A DNA stretch of 47,559 nt from Sediminibacterium sp. UBA657. Its GTDB lineage: Bacteria > Bacteroidota > Bacteroidia > Chitinophagales > Chitinophagaceae. Each line of letters starts with the position of its first letter. The first letter of the stretch is position 1. Location of the stretch: positions 1 through 47,559 of the forward strand of contig DBOB01000026.1 in NCBI GenBank assembly GCA_002299885.1, in the 5' to 3' direction. Below the pieces are notes generated by a model. That model was not told where the DNA came from. It did no database searches and saw nothing but the letters and a program-made list of their open reading frames with translations. A program made the position numbers and the translations under genes. Shown one piece after another: positions 1 through 8,441 of this stretch.

Positions 1-14
1 GCAACCAAAGTTGC
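1..14. other. Small inverted repeat at window edge
   Basis: The first 14 bases form GCAAC-CAAA-GTTGC, a 5-bp stem with a 4-base loop. It lies about 35 bases beyond the prs stop on prs's downstream side. It could be the remaining part of a terminator cut by the window edge, because flanking bases are missing. No gene is visible in bases 1-49. Confidence 0.25.
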
Positions 15-49
15 TCCTAATTAATTATATTCTATTGAAAATCAGCGTA

Positions 50-1006
50 TTACTGATTCCTTGCCTTCAATTGTGAATGCACAAATAGGCTGGTAATGCT
101 CTTATTTTCATAGGCATTGCGTATCGCAATAGCAAATAAGTCCGCAACCGTCAAGGCCTTTATTTTACTTGATTCCTGTCTTAAAGGAATAGTATCGCAT
201 ACCACTAATTCTTCCAATACGGAGTTTTCGATATTCTCGTAGGCTTTGCCACTTAAAACTGGATGGGTGATTAAAGCTCGAACCGATTTAGCCCCTTTTT
301 CTTTTAAAAGTGCAGCAGCTTTAACTAAAGTACCTCCGGTGTCGCAGATATCATCTACAATCACAATGTCTTTTCCAGTTACATCTCCAATCACCACCAT
401 GCTTGCAATCTCATTGGCGCGTTTTCTGTGCTTATCACAGATCACCATTTCTGCATTGAAATAGTTGGCCACTTCACGCACACGGTTGGTACTTCCTACG
501 TCTGGTGCAGCAAATGCCAAGTTTTGTAAATTAAGTGACTCTATATAAGGGATGAAAATAGCTGAACTGTCTAAGTGGTCTACTGGTACATCAAAGAAGC
601 CTTGAATTTGAGCAGCGTGTAAGTCCATCGTGATGACCCTGTTCGCGCCTGCTGCTTCCAATAATGTAGCAATTAATTTTGCCCCTATCGCTACACGTGG
701 CTTGTCTTTACGATCTTGTCTAGCAAAACCATAGTAAGGGATAACTGCAATGATTTTATAAGCACTTGCTCTTTTAGCTGCATCTATCATCATCAATAAT
801 TCCATTAAATTATCGGTGGGTGCATAGGTGCTTTGCACTAAAAAAACATAGTCCCCTCTGATACTCTCTAAAAAGATAGGCTGGAATTCACCATCACTAA
901 ATTTTTGAATATTGATTTTACCAATGGGGGCGCCAAAACGTTGAGCAATTTTTTCGGCTAGTGCCTGCGAGCCGTTGCCCGCGAAAATTTTAACTGAAGG
1001 ATTCAT
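50..1006 (-). CDS. prs: Ribose-phosphate pyrophosphokinase
   Basis: Makes PRPP from ribose 5-phosphate and ATP in the cytoplasm, feeding purine, pyrimidine, histidine and tryptophan synthesis. The protein shows the family's N-terminal start (NPSVKIFAGNGS), the FSDGE element, the RQDRKDKPR flexible loop and the PRPP-binding signature IVIVDDICDTGGT near residue 220. Length from Met at 1006 is 318 residues, normal for bacterial Prs. A longer reading from a GTG at 1045 adds 13 residues, but a promoter-like TACCTTTG (complement of 1024-1031) falls inside that extension, so 1006 is preferred. Divergent from radC. The assignment is secure; only the start was inferred. Confidence 0.96.
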   Translation of the reverse strand: MNPSVKIFAGNGSQALAEKIAQRFGAPIGKINIQKFSDGEFQPIFLESIRGDYVFLVQSTYAPTDNLMELLMMIDAAKRASAYKIIAVIPYYGFARQDRKDKPRVAIGAKLIATLLEAAGANRVITMDLHAAQIQGFFDVPVDHLDSSAIFIPYIESLNLQNLAFAAPDVGSTNRVREVANYFNAEMVICDKHRKRANEIASMVVIGDVTGKDIVIVDDICDTGGTLVKAAALLKEKGAKSVRALITHPVLSGKAYENIENSVLEELVVCDTIPLRQESSKIKALTVADLFAIAIRNAYENKSITSLFVHSQLKARNQ

Positions 1007-1023
1007 AAGGGTAAAATGTGCTT

Positions 1024-1031
1024 CAAAGGTA
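1024..1031 (-). promoter_or_regulatory. -7 box of prs
   Basis: Reads TACCTTTG on the minus strand, matching the Bacteroidota -7 element TAnnTTTG, 17 bases upstream of the chosen prs ATG. No clear -33 TTTG at 19-20 bases was found. Confidence 0.45.
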
Positions 1032-1151
1032 TTGATATCGTGCACATGTTTTTGGCTATTCTGAAGTAAATTTTCAACAAAAAGTCAAGTTATGCACAAC
1101 TGCTTGTATCAAGCCGGTATTTGTACGCAGAAATAGGAGCTCTTTAAAAAA

Positions 1152-1159
1152 TATATTTG
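1152..1159 (+). promoter_or_regulatory. -7 box of radC
   Basis: TATATTTG, a full match to TAnnTTTG, ends 13 bases before the radC ATG at 1173. The nearest TTTG (1120-1123) is 28 bases upstream, too far for a standard -33, so only the -7 part is supported. Confidence 0.45.
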
Positions 1160-1172
1160 GGCAAAATTGTTT

Positions 1173-1865
1173 ATGCAAACAAGTAGCATCCGATTCTGGG
1201 CAGAGCAGGACCAACCCATCTATAAATTTAGCACCAAGGGTGCGGACCATTTAAGTGATGTTGAATTACTAGCCATATTAATACAACATGGCACTGCGCA
1301 GCAGAATGCGATTGAATTAGCCAGGAGCTTGCTTGCTACCACAGACAATAGCCTGAAAAAATTTGCTAATTACAGTGTGCGGGATATCGTGAATTTAAAA
1401 ATCAAAGGCATTGGAAGGATCAAGGCAGTGCGCATCTTAGCCGCTATAGAACTGGGTTCCAGAAGAATTGATTTAATGGATAAGCAAGCTACTATTCATC
1501 ATAGCCGAGATGTAGCCATGCATTTAAAAAATAAATTACAGCATGAACAGCGGGAAGTATTTATGTTGCTTTTATTAAATCAAGCAAATAAAATCATCCA
1601 TGAAGCGGTATTAAGTGAGGGCGGAATTACAGGCACGGTGGCGGATCCTAGAATAGTTTTTAAACTGGTGATTAGTCACGGTGCCACAGGGTTTATCATC
1701 TGCCACAATCATCCAAGTGGGCAATTAAAACCTAGTAGGATGGATGATACCCTGACAGAAAAAATAAAAAAAGGGGCTGCGCTTTTTGACATTAAATTAA
1801 TAGATCATTTAATCGTCAGCTCAGAGGGTTATTATAGCTATGCCGAACAGCATCCCAATTGGTAG
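1173..1865 (+). CDS. radC: RadC/UPF0758 family JAB-domain protein
   Basis: Carries the N-terminal helix-hairpin-helix region (IKGIGRIKAVRI, about residues 76-88) and the C-terminal MPN/JAB domain with the metal-binding HNHPSG at about residues 178-183, followed by a conserved Asp and LIDHLIV. Length 230 residues is standard for chromosomal RadC. The name comes from an old DNA-repair link that is now doubted; the molecular activity of the family is not settled. ATG 1173 is chosen over a TTG two codons earlier. Convergent with the DUF3467 gene, with 3 bases between stops. Confidence 0.93.
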   Translation: MQTSSIRFWAEQDQPIYKFSTKGADHLSDVELLAILIQHGTAQQNAIELARSLLATTDNSLKKFANYSVRDIVNLKIKGIGRIKAVRILAAIELGSRRIDLMDKQATIHHSRDVAMHLKNKLQHEQREVFMLLLLNQANKIIHEAVLSEGGITGTVADPRIVFKLVISHGATGFIICHNHPSGQLKPSRMDDTLTEKIKKGAALFDIKLIDHLIVSSEGYYSYAEQHPNW

Positions 1866-1868
1866 ACG

Positions 1869-2177
1869 CTAGGCTTGTGCAGTTGGTCCGCCAAAGTTCA
1901 TTGGGATCTCAATTTGCTCCATGTCTCCTATTGGACCATGTGCGGCTTCGTATCTTTCAATATTTTCGACCATGGCTTTCATAAAACGCTTGGCATGCAT
2001 GGGTGTTAAAATCACACGAGACTTCACCTTGCTCTTGGGCGTGCCTGGCATCACATTTACAAAATCAATTACAAATTCTGCATTGCTATGCGTAATAATA
2101 GCCAAGTTGGCATAAGTACCTTCTGCAATCTCTTCAGAGATTTCGATATTTAAAGGTTGGTTCGGGTTTTGTTCCAT
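1869..2177 (-). CDS. DUF3467 family protein
   Basis: A 102-residue protein common in Bacteroidota, with the family pattern: an N-terminal acidic segment, EGTYANLAIITHSNAEFVIDF, a PKSKVKSRVILTP element and an amphipathic helix around AKRFMKAMVENIERYE. No signal peptide or membrane helix is seen, so it is probably cytoplasmic. No function is established. It is transcribed away from folD across a 62-base gap holding a -7-like box for each gene. Confidence 0.85.
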   Translation of the reverse strand: MEQNPNQPLNIEISEEIAEGTYANLAIITHSNAEFVIDFVNVMPGTPKSKVKSRVILTPMHAKRFMKAMVENIERYEAAHGPIGDMEQIEIPMNFGGPTAQA

Positions 2178-2194
2178 AAACTAAATTAAGAGTC

Positions 2195-2202
2195 CAAAGA
2201 TA
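2195..2202 (-). promoter_or_regulatory. -7 box of the DUF3467 gene
   Basis: TATCTTTG on the minus strand, a full TAnnTTTG match, 17 bases upstream of the ATG at 2177. The -33 position is unclear. Confidence 0.45.
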
Positions 2203-2227
2203 CGAGGGAACGAATCTTAAAAAGAAC

Positions 2228-2235
2228 TAAATTTG
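2228..2235 (+). promoter_or_regulatory. -7 box of folD, abutting the start codon
   Basis: TAAATTTG is followed by only 4 bases before the folD ATG at 2240. If used, transcription would begin at or next to the start codon. The expected -33 window holds no TTTG. Confidence 0.45.
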
Positions 2236-2239
2236 CGCC

Positions 2240-3118
2240 ATGTTAGTATTAGACGGAAAAATTGCCTCAGCGGCAGTCAAAGCAAGCCTATTAGAGCAGA
2301 CCAATGCGTTAAAGGCTGCGGGAAAAAGAACACCTCATTTGGCGGCCATTTTAGTGGGCAATAATGGTGCTAGTGAAACTTATGTGGCAAGTAAAGTGAA
2401 AAACTGTGAGGAGACTGGATTTGGTTCTTCTCTTTTCCGTTTCGACGAAAATGTCACTGAGGCAGAATTATTAGCACAGATTGAAGCATTGAATAAAAAT
2501 GAAAATGTAGATGGTATATTAGTACAACTACCCCTTCCTAAACATATTGATGACGCAAAAGTCATTGAAGCAATTGACCCTAAAAAAGATGTGGACGGAT
2601 TTCATCCTTCCAATGTAGGCAGGTTGGTACAAGGACTCAATACATTTATTCCTGCAACCCCATATGGCGTGCTGTTAATGTTAGCGCATTTTAATATTGA
2701 GACAAAAGGGAAACGTGCTGTGGTAATTGGTCGCAGTAATATTGTAGGAAGACCAATGAGTATTTTATTAAGCTCAGATCATCCTCAAGGAAATTGTACT
2801 GTTACTTGTTGTCATAGATATACACCAAAAGAAGACCTTATTGACCTCTGTTCCAAAGCAGATATACTTGTTGTAGCAGTGGGCATGCCTGATTTTATAG
2901 ATGCAAGTATGATCAAGCCAGGTGCAGTGATTATTGACGTAGGTATCACTAGGGTAACAGATGTAACTGCAGCAAAAGGTTTTAGAATTAAAGGAGATGT
3001 TAATTATGCATCTGCAATTACAGTTGCTTCGGCAGTCACTCCTGTGCCAGGTGGGGTTGGTTTAATGACCATTGCAGGCTTATTAAAAAACACGATGAAG
3101 GCCTACCAAGGTTTATAA
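2240..3118 (+). CDS. folD: Bifunctional methylenetetrahydrofolate dehydrogenase/cyclohydrolase
   Basis: Interconverts 5,10-methylene-THF, methenyl-THF and 10-formyl-THF, giving one-carbon units for purines and formyl-Met. Visible family features are the catalytic Tyr48 and Lys52 (ETYVASK), the DGILVQLPLP block (residues 91-100), the NADP-binding GRSNIVGRP (164-172) and the C-terminal PVPGGVG (268-274). Length 292 residues is typical. It works with GlyA, encoded 9 kb away, in the same folate cycle. queE follows after 19 bases in the same direction, so the two may be co-transcribed. Confidence 0.97.
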   Translation: MLVLDGKIASAAVKASLLEQTNALKAAGKRTPHLAAILVGNNGASETYVASKVKNCEETGFGSSLFRFDENVTEAELLAQIEALNKNENVDGILVQLPLPKHIDDAKVIEAIDPKKDVDGFHPSNVGRLVQGLNTFIPATPYGVLLMLAHFNIETKGKRAVVIGRSNIVGRPMSILLSSDHPQGNCTVTCCHRYTPKEDLIDLCSKADILVVAVGMPDFIDASMIKPGAVIIDVGITRVTDVTAAKGFRIKGDVNYASAITVASAVTPVPGGVGLMTIAGLLKNTMKAYQGL

Positions 3119-3137
3119 ATCATTTAAATAAAACGCA

Positions 3138-3746
3138 TTGAGCAACGCTTCCTCTTATCCAGTAATGGAACTATTTTATTCTTTACAAGGTGAAGGCTAT
3201 CACCAGGGTAAAGCTGCGTTTTTTATTCGCTTAGCAGGATGTGATGTGGGTTGTGTTTGGTGTGATGTAAAAGACAGTTGGGATGCGAGTAAGCACCCAG
3301 TATTATCAGTGGAAGAAATTGTAGCTGCTGCAGCTGCGCATCCAAGTCGCATTGCCATTGTAACAGGTGGCGAACCTTTATTGCACCAATTGGATCCATT
3401 AACGACTGCTTTAAGAGCGGCAGGATTTCAAACACATATTGAAACATCTGGATCTAGCCCTATGAGTGGATCTTGGGATTGGGTTTGTTTGTCACCAAAA
3501 AAATTTAAAGCCCCTTTAGCTGAATCAGTAAAAGCTGCGGACGAATTAAAAGTGGTTGTGTTTAATAAATCTGATTTTGATTGGGCCAATTCTTTTGTAA
3601 ACGACCTTGCTGTTGATTGTAAAAAATACTTACAGCCAGAATGGGAGAAGTCAGATGCTATGACACCACTTGTAATTGAATACATCAAGCAGAATCCAAG
3701 CTGGGAATTGAGCGCTCAATTACATAAGTATATCCAAGTTCCTTAA
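3138..3746 (+). CDS. queE: 7-carboxy-7-deazaguanine synthase
   Basis: Radical-SAM enzyme of the queuosine pathway that converts 6-carboxytetrahydropterin to 7-carboxy-7-deazaguanine. The 4Fe-4S cysteines are C35, C39 and C42 in AGCDVGCVWCDVKDSWD, the spacing seen in QueE rather than the usual CxxxCxxC-phi of other radical-SAM enzymes. LQGEG near the N-terminus and VTGGEPLLH are also typical. The start is a TTG at 3138; the nearest ATG (3165) would cut off the YPVME segment that clade relatives keep, so TTG is preferred. No other queuosine gene is nearby. Confidence 0.93.
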   Translation: MSNASSYPVMELFYSLQGEGYHQGKAAFFIRLAGCDVGCVWCDVKDSWDASKHPVLSVEEIVAAAAAHPSRIAIVTGGEPLLHQLDPLTTALRAAGFQTHIETSGSSPMSGSWDWVCLSPKKFKAPLAESVKAADELKVVVFNKSDFDWANSFVNDLAVDCKKYLQPEWEKSDAMTPLVIEYIKQNPSWELSAQLHKYIQVP

Positions 3747-3779
3747 TTCATTTAAGGACTTATCCTACCTTTATGGTAG

Positions 3780-5681
3780 ATGCATTTTCTATTACGATAT
3801 CCAAAAGGTTTTACCCTTTTATTATGTTGCTTAATTTTTAGCACCAATATTGTATTGGGACAGAACAAACAAGCTGCACAAAATTACGAAGCTGGGATTA
3901 GTGCCTTAAATAACAATGATACAAAAAAAGCTATTGAGCTATTTACACTTGCTTTTTCAAAAGACAGTCAATATCTAGATCCTGCAATTGCTTTGTTTCA
4001 ATTATACCATGATCAAAAAAACTTTCAATCAGCCGTTCTATATTTTAATCAAATAAAAAAAATAGATACTGCTGCTAGTATTCCATTTTTAGTCAAACAA
4101 GGCGTTGCACTCGCTAGTCTTGGACAATACAATGCTGCATATAAATTACTAAAGCCTTATTTTAGTAATAACAGTCTACCTACTTATTTAAAGGAAAAAG
4201 CAAATGCATTGTACGCGGTTTGTGAATTTGCTATGCAACAAAAGATGGCACCCGAAATTAGCATCCACAATATGGGAGACAGTATTAACTCCCCTTTGTC
4301 CGAGTATTTTCCAACTATAAGCATTCAAGACAGTTTGTTTTTATTTATGCGCAGACTGAATTTAAGTCGAGAAGATTTTTACACTAGCAGTATGGGTGTT
4401 GATGGATTTTCTGCAGCCGTTCCATTATCTGATACTTTAAATTTTGCAGCAAAAAAAGGAAGCATGAGTTTGAGTGCCGACCTGCAAACTTTATACTATG
4501 CTGCAGATTATGCAGAACAAGGCTATGGCCGATATGATATTTATAAAGTACAACGCAGTCCATGGGGATGGTCAAAGCCAAAAAATTTAGGTCAAAGAAT
4601 CAATAGTGATTTTTGGGATAGCGCACCAAGTATTGCCCCCGATGGCAACTCCATTTACTTTGCTAGTAATCGCCCTGAGGGCTATGGTGGCATTGATATT
4701 TATGTATCGTTTAAAAATGAAAAAGGTTATTGGGAAGATGCCATCAACCTTGGTCCAACGATTAATACAAAAGGAGATGACCAAACGCCATTCATTCATG
4801 CCGACAATCAGAGTTTATATTTTTCGAGCAATGGTCGCGCTGGATTCGGCGGATCGGATATCTATGTGTCAAGAAAAAAGATTGATGGCAATTGGACTAC
4901 ACCAGTTAATCTTGGTTATCCTATTAATACTTATGACAATGAAGGAAGTATTGCAGTAGCAAGTAATGGCGCCAATGCATATATTGCTAGTGATAGATCA
5001 GATAGCAGAGGCGAATTAGATATTTATAAAATTACTTTAGCCGAAAATACAAGGGCTTATAAAACTTGGTACATCAAGGGGCAAATTGTAGATGCGAAAT
5101 CAAAAAAAGCACTTGCTGCCGAATTGCAAATTGTTGATCCAGCTTCTGGTTATCCAATGATGGAAATGCAAATTGATAGTATGGGTCAATTTTTATTAGC
5201 GCTCCCTTATTTTGATAGTTTAGGACTAAAAATAAATAGTGCTGGTCATGATTATTTGAGCAGCATACTTCCAATAGATAGTGTAAAGGCCATGGCCGGA
5301 AAAACTTTTGATTTTGCATTGACGCCAATTGAAAAAATATTTACAAAAACATTTAGCCAAGTGTACTTTGAAACTAATTCTGCTGTTTTACAAGCTATTT
5401 CTAGCGTAGAGTTGGATGCGTTGGCGCGCTATTTAAAAACGACATTGAATGCGCAGATTTTAATTGAAGGACATACAGATAATACAGGTACTGCGGCACA
5501 AAATAATTTACTTTCATTACAAAGAGCCAATGCCATTGGCGATTACTTGCAACAAAAAGGCATTGCGCCTAATCGTATACAGCGCAAGGGCTTGGGCGCT
5601 ACTATGCCAATCGCTGATAACAAAACAGCAGAGGGTAGAGCTAAAAACAGAAGGACTAGTTTTACGATTACGCTGAAGTAA
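3780..5681 (+). CDS. OmpA-family protein with TPR, PD40 propeller and regulatory-like domain (PorE-like)
   Basis: A 633-residue exported protein. In order it shows a signal peptide (residues 1-27, ending at VLGQ), TPR-like helices (about 30-160), a PD40/WD40-like beta-propeller with repeated YFASNRPEGYGG-IDIY and YFSSNGRAGFGGSDIY motifs (about 190-420), a carboxypeptidase-regulatory-like beta domain (about 430-510) and a C-terminal OmpA domain (about 525-633) with EGHTDNTG and the NNLLSLQRA peptidoglycan-binding segment. This order matches PorE of the type IX secretion system, but many Bacteroidota paralogs share it. No lipobox Cys is obvious, unlike the lipoprotein PorE. Probably tethers the outer membrane or a secretion complex to peptidoglycan. 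No other T9SS gene is in the window. Confidence 0.8.
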   Translation: MHFLLRYPKGFTLLLCCLIFSTNIVLGQNKQAAQNYEAGISALNNNDTKKAIELFTLAFSKDSQYLDPAIALFQLYHDQKNFQSAVLYFNQIKKIDTAASIPFLVKQGVALASLGQYNAAYKLLKPYFSNNSLPTYLKEKANALYAVCEFAMQQKMAPEISIHNMGDSINSPLSEYFPTISIQDSLFLFMRRLNLSREDFYTSSMGVDGFSAAVPLSDTLNFAAKKGSMSLSADLQTLYYAADYAEQGYGRYDIYKVQRSPWGWSKPKNLGQRINSDFWDSAPSIAPDGNSIYFASNRPEGYGGIDIYVSFKNEKGYWEDAINLGPTINTKGDDQTPFIHADNQSLYFSSNGRAGFGGSDIYVSRKKIDGNWTTPVNLGYPINTYDNEGSIAVASNGANAYIASDRSDSRGELDIYKITLAENTRAYKTWYIKGQIVDAKSKKALAAELQIVDPASGYPMMEMQIDSMGQFLLALPYFDSLGLKINSAGHDYLSSILPIDSVKAMAGKTFDFALTPIEKIFTKTFSQVYFETNSAVLQAISSVELDALARYLKTTLNAQILIEGHTDNTGTAAQNNLLSLQRANAIGDYLQQKGIAPNRIQRKGLGATMPIADNKTAEGRAKNRRTSFTITLK

Positions 5682-5801
5682 AAATCATGCTCACATATGC
5701 TTATCCATAAAGCGAATTGAATTTAAAATAAAAGCTTTTTTGAATTTAAATTGCGTATTTATACTTGAAATCATATTTGATTTTATTCGGATTTTCAAGC
5801 A

Positions 5802-6899
5802 ATGAATAATCCCCTATTATATTCAATTGCTTTTTCACAAATACATGGCATCAATTTATATGAACGAAAAAAATTAATGAATGTATTTGGATCTGCTTTA
5901 TACATTTACAATGCCTGCCAGCAGGGAGCAGAAGCATTTGTCGATCTTGAAATAAAATCTATTGCAAGTATCCTTTCTCCTTGGCCTTTAAAAGCTGCCG
6001 CCGAAGAACTTGCTACCATGAAACTTCTAAATATAGATACCTGTTGCATTGATGATGCAACTTATCCAAATAGATTGTTTCAATGTGAAGACGCGCCAAC
6101 CATACTTTTTTATAAAGGAATCAAAAAATGGAACCTACCTTATTTAATAAGTATTGTAGGCACACGCAATCACACCCTTTATGCCGACAAAGTGATTCAA
6201 GAATTACTTGAAGGTATTCAGCATTTGAATCTTGGGGTGGTCAGTGGCTTGGCACTTGGTATTGATGGCATGGTACATCAAAGAGCTTGTCAATTAAATA
6301 TTCCAAACTGGGGTGTCATTGCAACAGGCTTAGACGACATCTACCCTGCACAACATCAACGCTTAGCCAATAAAATGATGGATACTGGTGGAATCCTTAC
6401 AGAAAACACCAGCAATACCCAACCTCTGGCTTTTCAATTTCCAAAACGCAATCGCATTGTCGCTGGCATGTCCGATGCCACGATCGTAATTGAATCGCAA
6501 GTGAAAGGCGGAAGTATGATTACCGCTGGACTAGCAAGAGGTTATAATAGAGAGGTTTTCGCTGTACCGGGGAAGCTTACGGACCAAAAAAGTTCAGGTT
6601 GCCTAGCACTCATTCGGTCCAATACGGCTCAATTGTACCAAAGCCCTACCCAATTATTAGAAAGCCTGGGTTGGGCCGCTCAGGAGGATAAAACCTCCAG
6701 CCAAAAGCCCCATCCCTTTGAACTTAGCCCTATTTGTCAAGAAATTTTAGGGGTCATTAGCAAGCAAAGTCCCATCCACCGAGACCAACTCTCCAATCTG
6801 TTCAATCTCCATATAGGCCTGCTTTCCACGCATTTGCTCACCCTCGAACTAAACGGGCTTATCCTGCCGCATGGAGGGGCATTTTATAGTATCCGCTAA
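5802..6899 (+). CDS. dprA: DNA-processing protein DprA
   Basis: Binds incoming single-stranded DNA and loads RecA during natural transformation. The Rossmann-like core is clear: SIVGTRNHTLYADKV, VVSGLALGIDGMVHQRA, GVIATGLDDIYPAQHQ, FPKRNRIVAGMSDATIVIE, KGGSMITAGLARGYNREVFAVPG. A C-terminal winged-helix-like segment follows (about residues 305-365, HRDQLSNLFNL). Length 365 matches the family. An intergenic stretch of 120 bases precedes it with no confident promoter. guaB starts 43 bases downstream from its own promoter. Presence of dprA hints at competence but does not prove it. Confidence 0.95.
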   Translation: MNNPLLYSIAFSQIHGINLYERKKLMNVFGSALYIYNACQQGAEAFVDLEIKSIASILSPWPLKAAAEELATMKLLNIDTCCIDDATYPNRLFQCEDAPTILFYKGIKKWNLPYLISIVGTRNHTLYADKVIQELLEGIQHLNLGVVSGLALGIDGMVHQRACQLNIPNWGVIATGLDDIYPAQHQRLANKMMDTGGILTENTSNTQPLAFQFPKRNRIVAGMSDATIVIESQVKGGSMITAGLARGYNREVFAVPGKLTDQKSSGCLALIRSNTAQLYQSPTQLLESLGWAAQEDKTSSQKPHPFELSPICQEILGVISKQSPIHRDQLSNLFNLHIGLLSTHLLTLELNGLILPHGGAFYSIR

Positions 6900-6908
6900 A
6901 AAAAGGAT

Positions 6909-6939
6909 TTTGCCTAAATATGGGCTTGCCCTATCTTTG
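6909..6939 (+). promoter_or_regulatory. guaB promoter, predicted leaderless
   Basis: TTTG at 6909-6912, a 19-base spacer, then TATCTTTG at 6932-6939: a complete match to the Bacteroidota consensus. The ATG at 6943 is 3 bases after the -7 box, so the predicted start site coincides with the start codon. Confidence 0.75.
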
Positions 6940-6942
6940 CCT

Positions 6943-8418
6943 ATGGCAACAAGAAATTCTACCTCCCGCATTTTTGGACAAGGCTTGACATTTGATGATG
7001 TACTACTTATGCCTGCCTATTCCGAAGTCCTCCCTTCCGAAGTAAATATCCACGCACAATTAACGAAGCATATCAAATTGCATGTGCCAGTTTTATCTGC
7101 TGCTATGGATACAGTGACCGAAGCCCAATTGGCAATCGCACTTGCAAGAGAAGGTGGCATTGGTATCTTACACAAAAACATGTCTATCGAACGCCAAGCA
7201 GAACAAGTGCGTAAAGTAAAGCGAAGCGAGAGTGGCATGATTGTAGACCCAATTACATTAGAAGTAACAGCGACCATTGGCGATGCATTGAACTTGATGC
7301 GCGACAATAAAATTGGCGGTATTCCTATTGTTGACAAAAACCACAAATTAGTTGGTATCCTTACTAATCGCGACTTACGCTTTGAAACAGATCGAAAAAG
7401 AAAAATAAGCGAGGTAATGACGAAGGAAAATTTAATCATTGCGCCTGAAGGAACAGATTTAAAAAAGGCAGAAAAAATATTACGCCAATATAAAATTGAA
7501 AAATTACCTGTTGTAAACAAACAAGGAAAATTAATTGGCTTAATTACTTACAGAGATATTTTACAAGTCACTGCATTCCCGAATGCAGCAAAAGATAGCA
7601 TTGGTCGTTTACTTGTTGGTGCCGCATTAGGTATTACAAAAGATGTATTGGATCGTGCAGCTGCTTTACAAAGTGTTGGAGTTGATATCGTTTCATTGGA
7701 TAGTGCACATGGTCATAGCAAAGGCGTGATTGAAGCTTTAAAATTGATTAAGAAAAATTTTAAAAATTTACCTGTCATTGCAGGCAATATTGCAACCGGA
7801 CAAGGTGCTTTAGCTTTAGCAGCAGCTGGTGCAGATGCAGTGAAAGTGGGTATTGGACCAGGTTCTATTTGTACAACCAGAATTGTAGCAGGTGCAGGTG
7901 TACCTCAGTTAACAGCAATTATGGAAGCAGCCAAAGCACTCAAAGGAAAAAATATTCCAGTGATCGCAGATGGTGGTATTCGTTATACAGGTGACATGGT
8001 GAAAGCTTTAGCAGCTGGTGCCAATTGTGTGATGATGGGCAGTATTTTTGCTGGTACCGAAGAAAGTCCAGGCGAAACAATTATTTACGAAGGCAGAAAA
8101 TTCAAAGGATACCGTGGCATGGGTAGCATTGGCGCCATGTCTCAAGGCAGTGGAGATCGTTATTTTCAAGATGGTGCAGACGCAAAGAAATTTGTACCAG
8201 AAGGGATTGAAGGTCGTGTTGCATACAAAGGCACATTAGGTGAAATCGTTTATCAATTTGTAGGCGGACTAAAAGCAGGTATGGGCTACTGTGGTGCAAA
8301 AACTGTAAAGGATTTACAAAATGCTACATTCGTTCAAATCACCAACGCTGGTATGAGAGAAAGCCATGCACATGATATTGATATCACTAAAGAGTCGCCA
8401 AACTATAGCAGAAAGTAA
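6943..8418 (+). CDS. guaB: IMP dehydrogenase
   Basis: Oxidises IMP to XMP with NAD, the committed step to GMP. The 491-residue protein has the N-terminal TFDDVLLMPAYSEVLPSE, a pair of CBS domains (about residues 95-215; IPIVDKNHKLVGILTNRDL and LPVVNKQGKLIGLITYRD), the catalytic loop GPGSICTTRIV with Cys310, GGIRYTGDMVKALAAGA, and the flap EGIEGRVAYKG. ATG 6943 is chosen because it matches the family N-terminus (GLTFDDVLL) and follows a consensus promoter; a further-upstream reading overlaps dprA and adds unrelated residues. The next gene begins 23 bases after the stop. Confidence 0.98.
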   Translation: MATRNSTSRIFGQGLTFDDVLLMPAYSEVLPSEVNIHAQLTKHIKLHVPVLSAAMDTVTEAQLAIALAREGGIGILHKNMSIERQAEQVRKVKRSESGMIVDPITLEVTATIGDALNLMRDNKIGGIPIVDKNHKLVGILTNRDLRFETDRKRKISEVMTKENLIIAPEGTDLKKAEKILRQYKIEKLPVVNKQGKLIGLITYRDILQVTAFPNAAKDSIGRLLVGAALGITKDVLDRAAALQSVGVDIVSLDSAHGHSKGVIEALKLIKKNFKNLPVIAGNIATGQGALALAAAGADAVKVGIGPGSICTTRIVAGAGVPQLTAIMEAAKALKGKNIPVIADGGIRYTGDMVKALAAGANCVMMGSIFAGTEESPGETIIYEGRKFKGYRGMGSIGAMSQGSGDRYFQDGADAKKFVPEGIEGRVAYKGTLGEIVYQFVGGLKAGMGYCGAKTVKDLQNATFVQITNAGMRESHAHDIDITKESPNYSRK

Positions 8419-8441
8419 GTCTACACGAATAAATTAACACA

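Noticed and set aside
1090..1098. TTATGCACA, a DnaA-box match between prs and radC
   Set aside because: Single site with no neighbouring boxes; chance is likely.
1173..1865. radC as a marker of an integrated element
   Set aside because: The protein has the full-length chromosomal form and the neighbours are housekeeping genes.
4606..4959. A 117-codon frame inside the OmpA-family gene
   Set aside because: It lies in another frame of a clearly conserved propeller domain.
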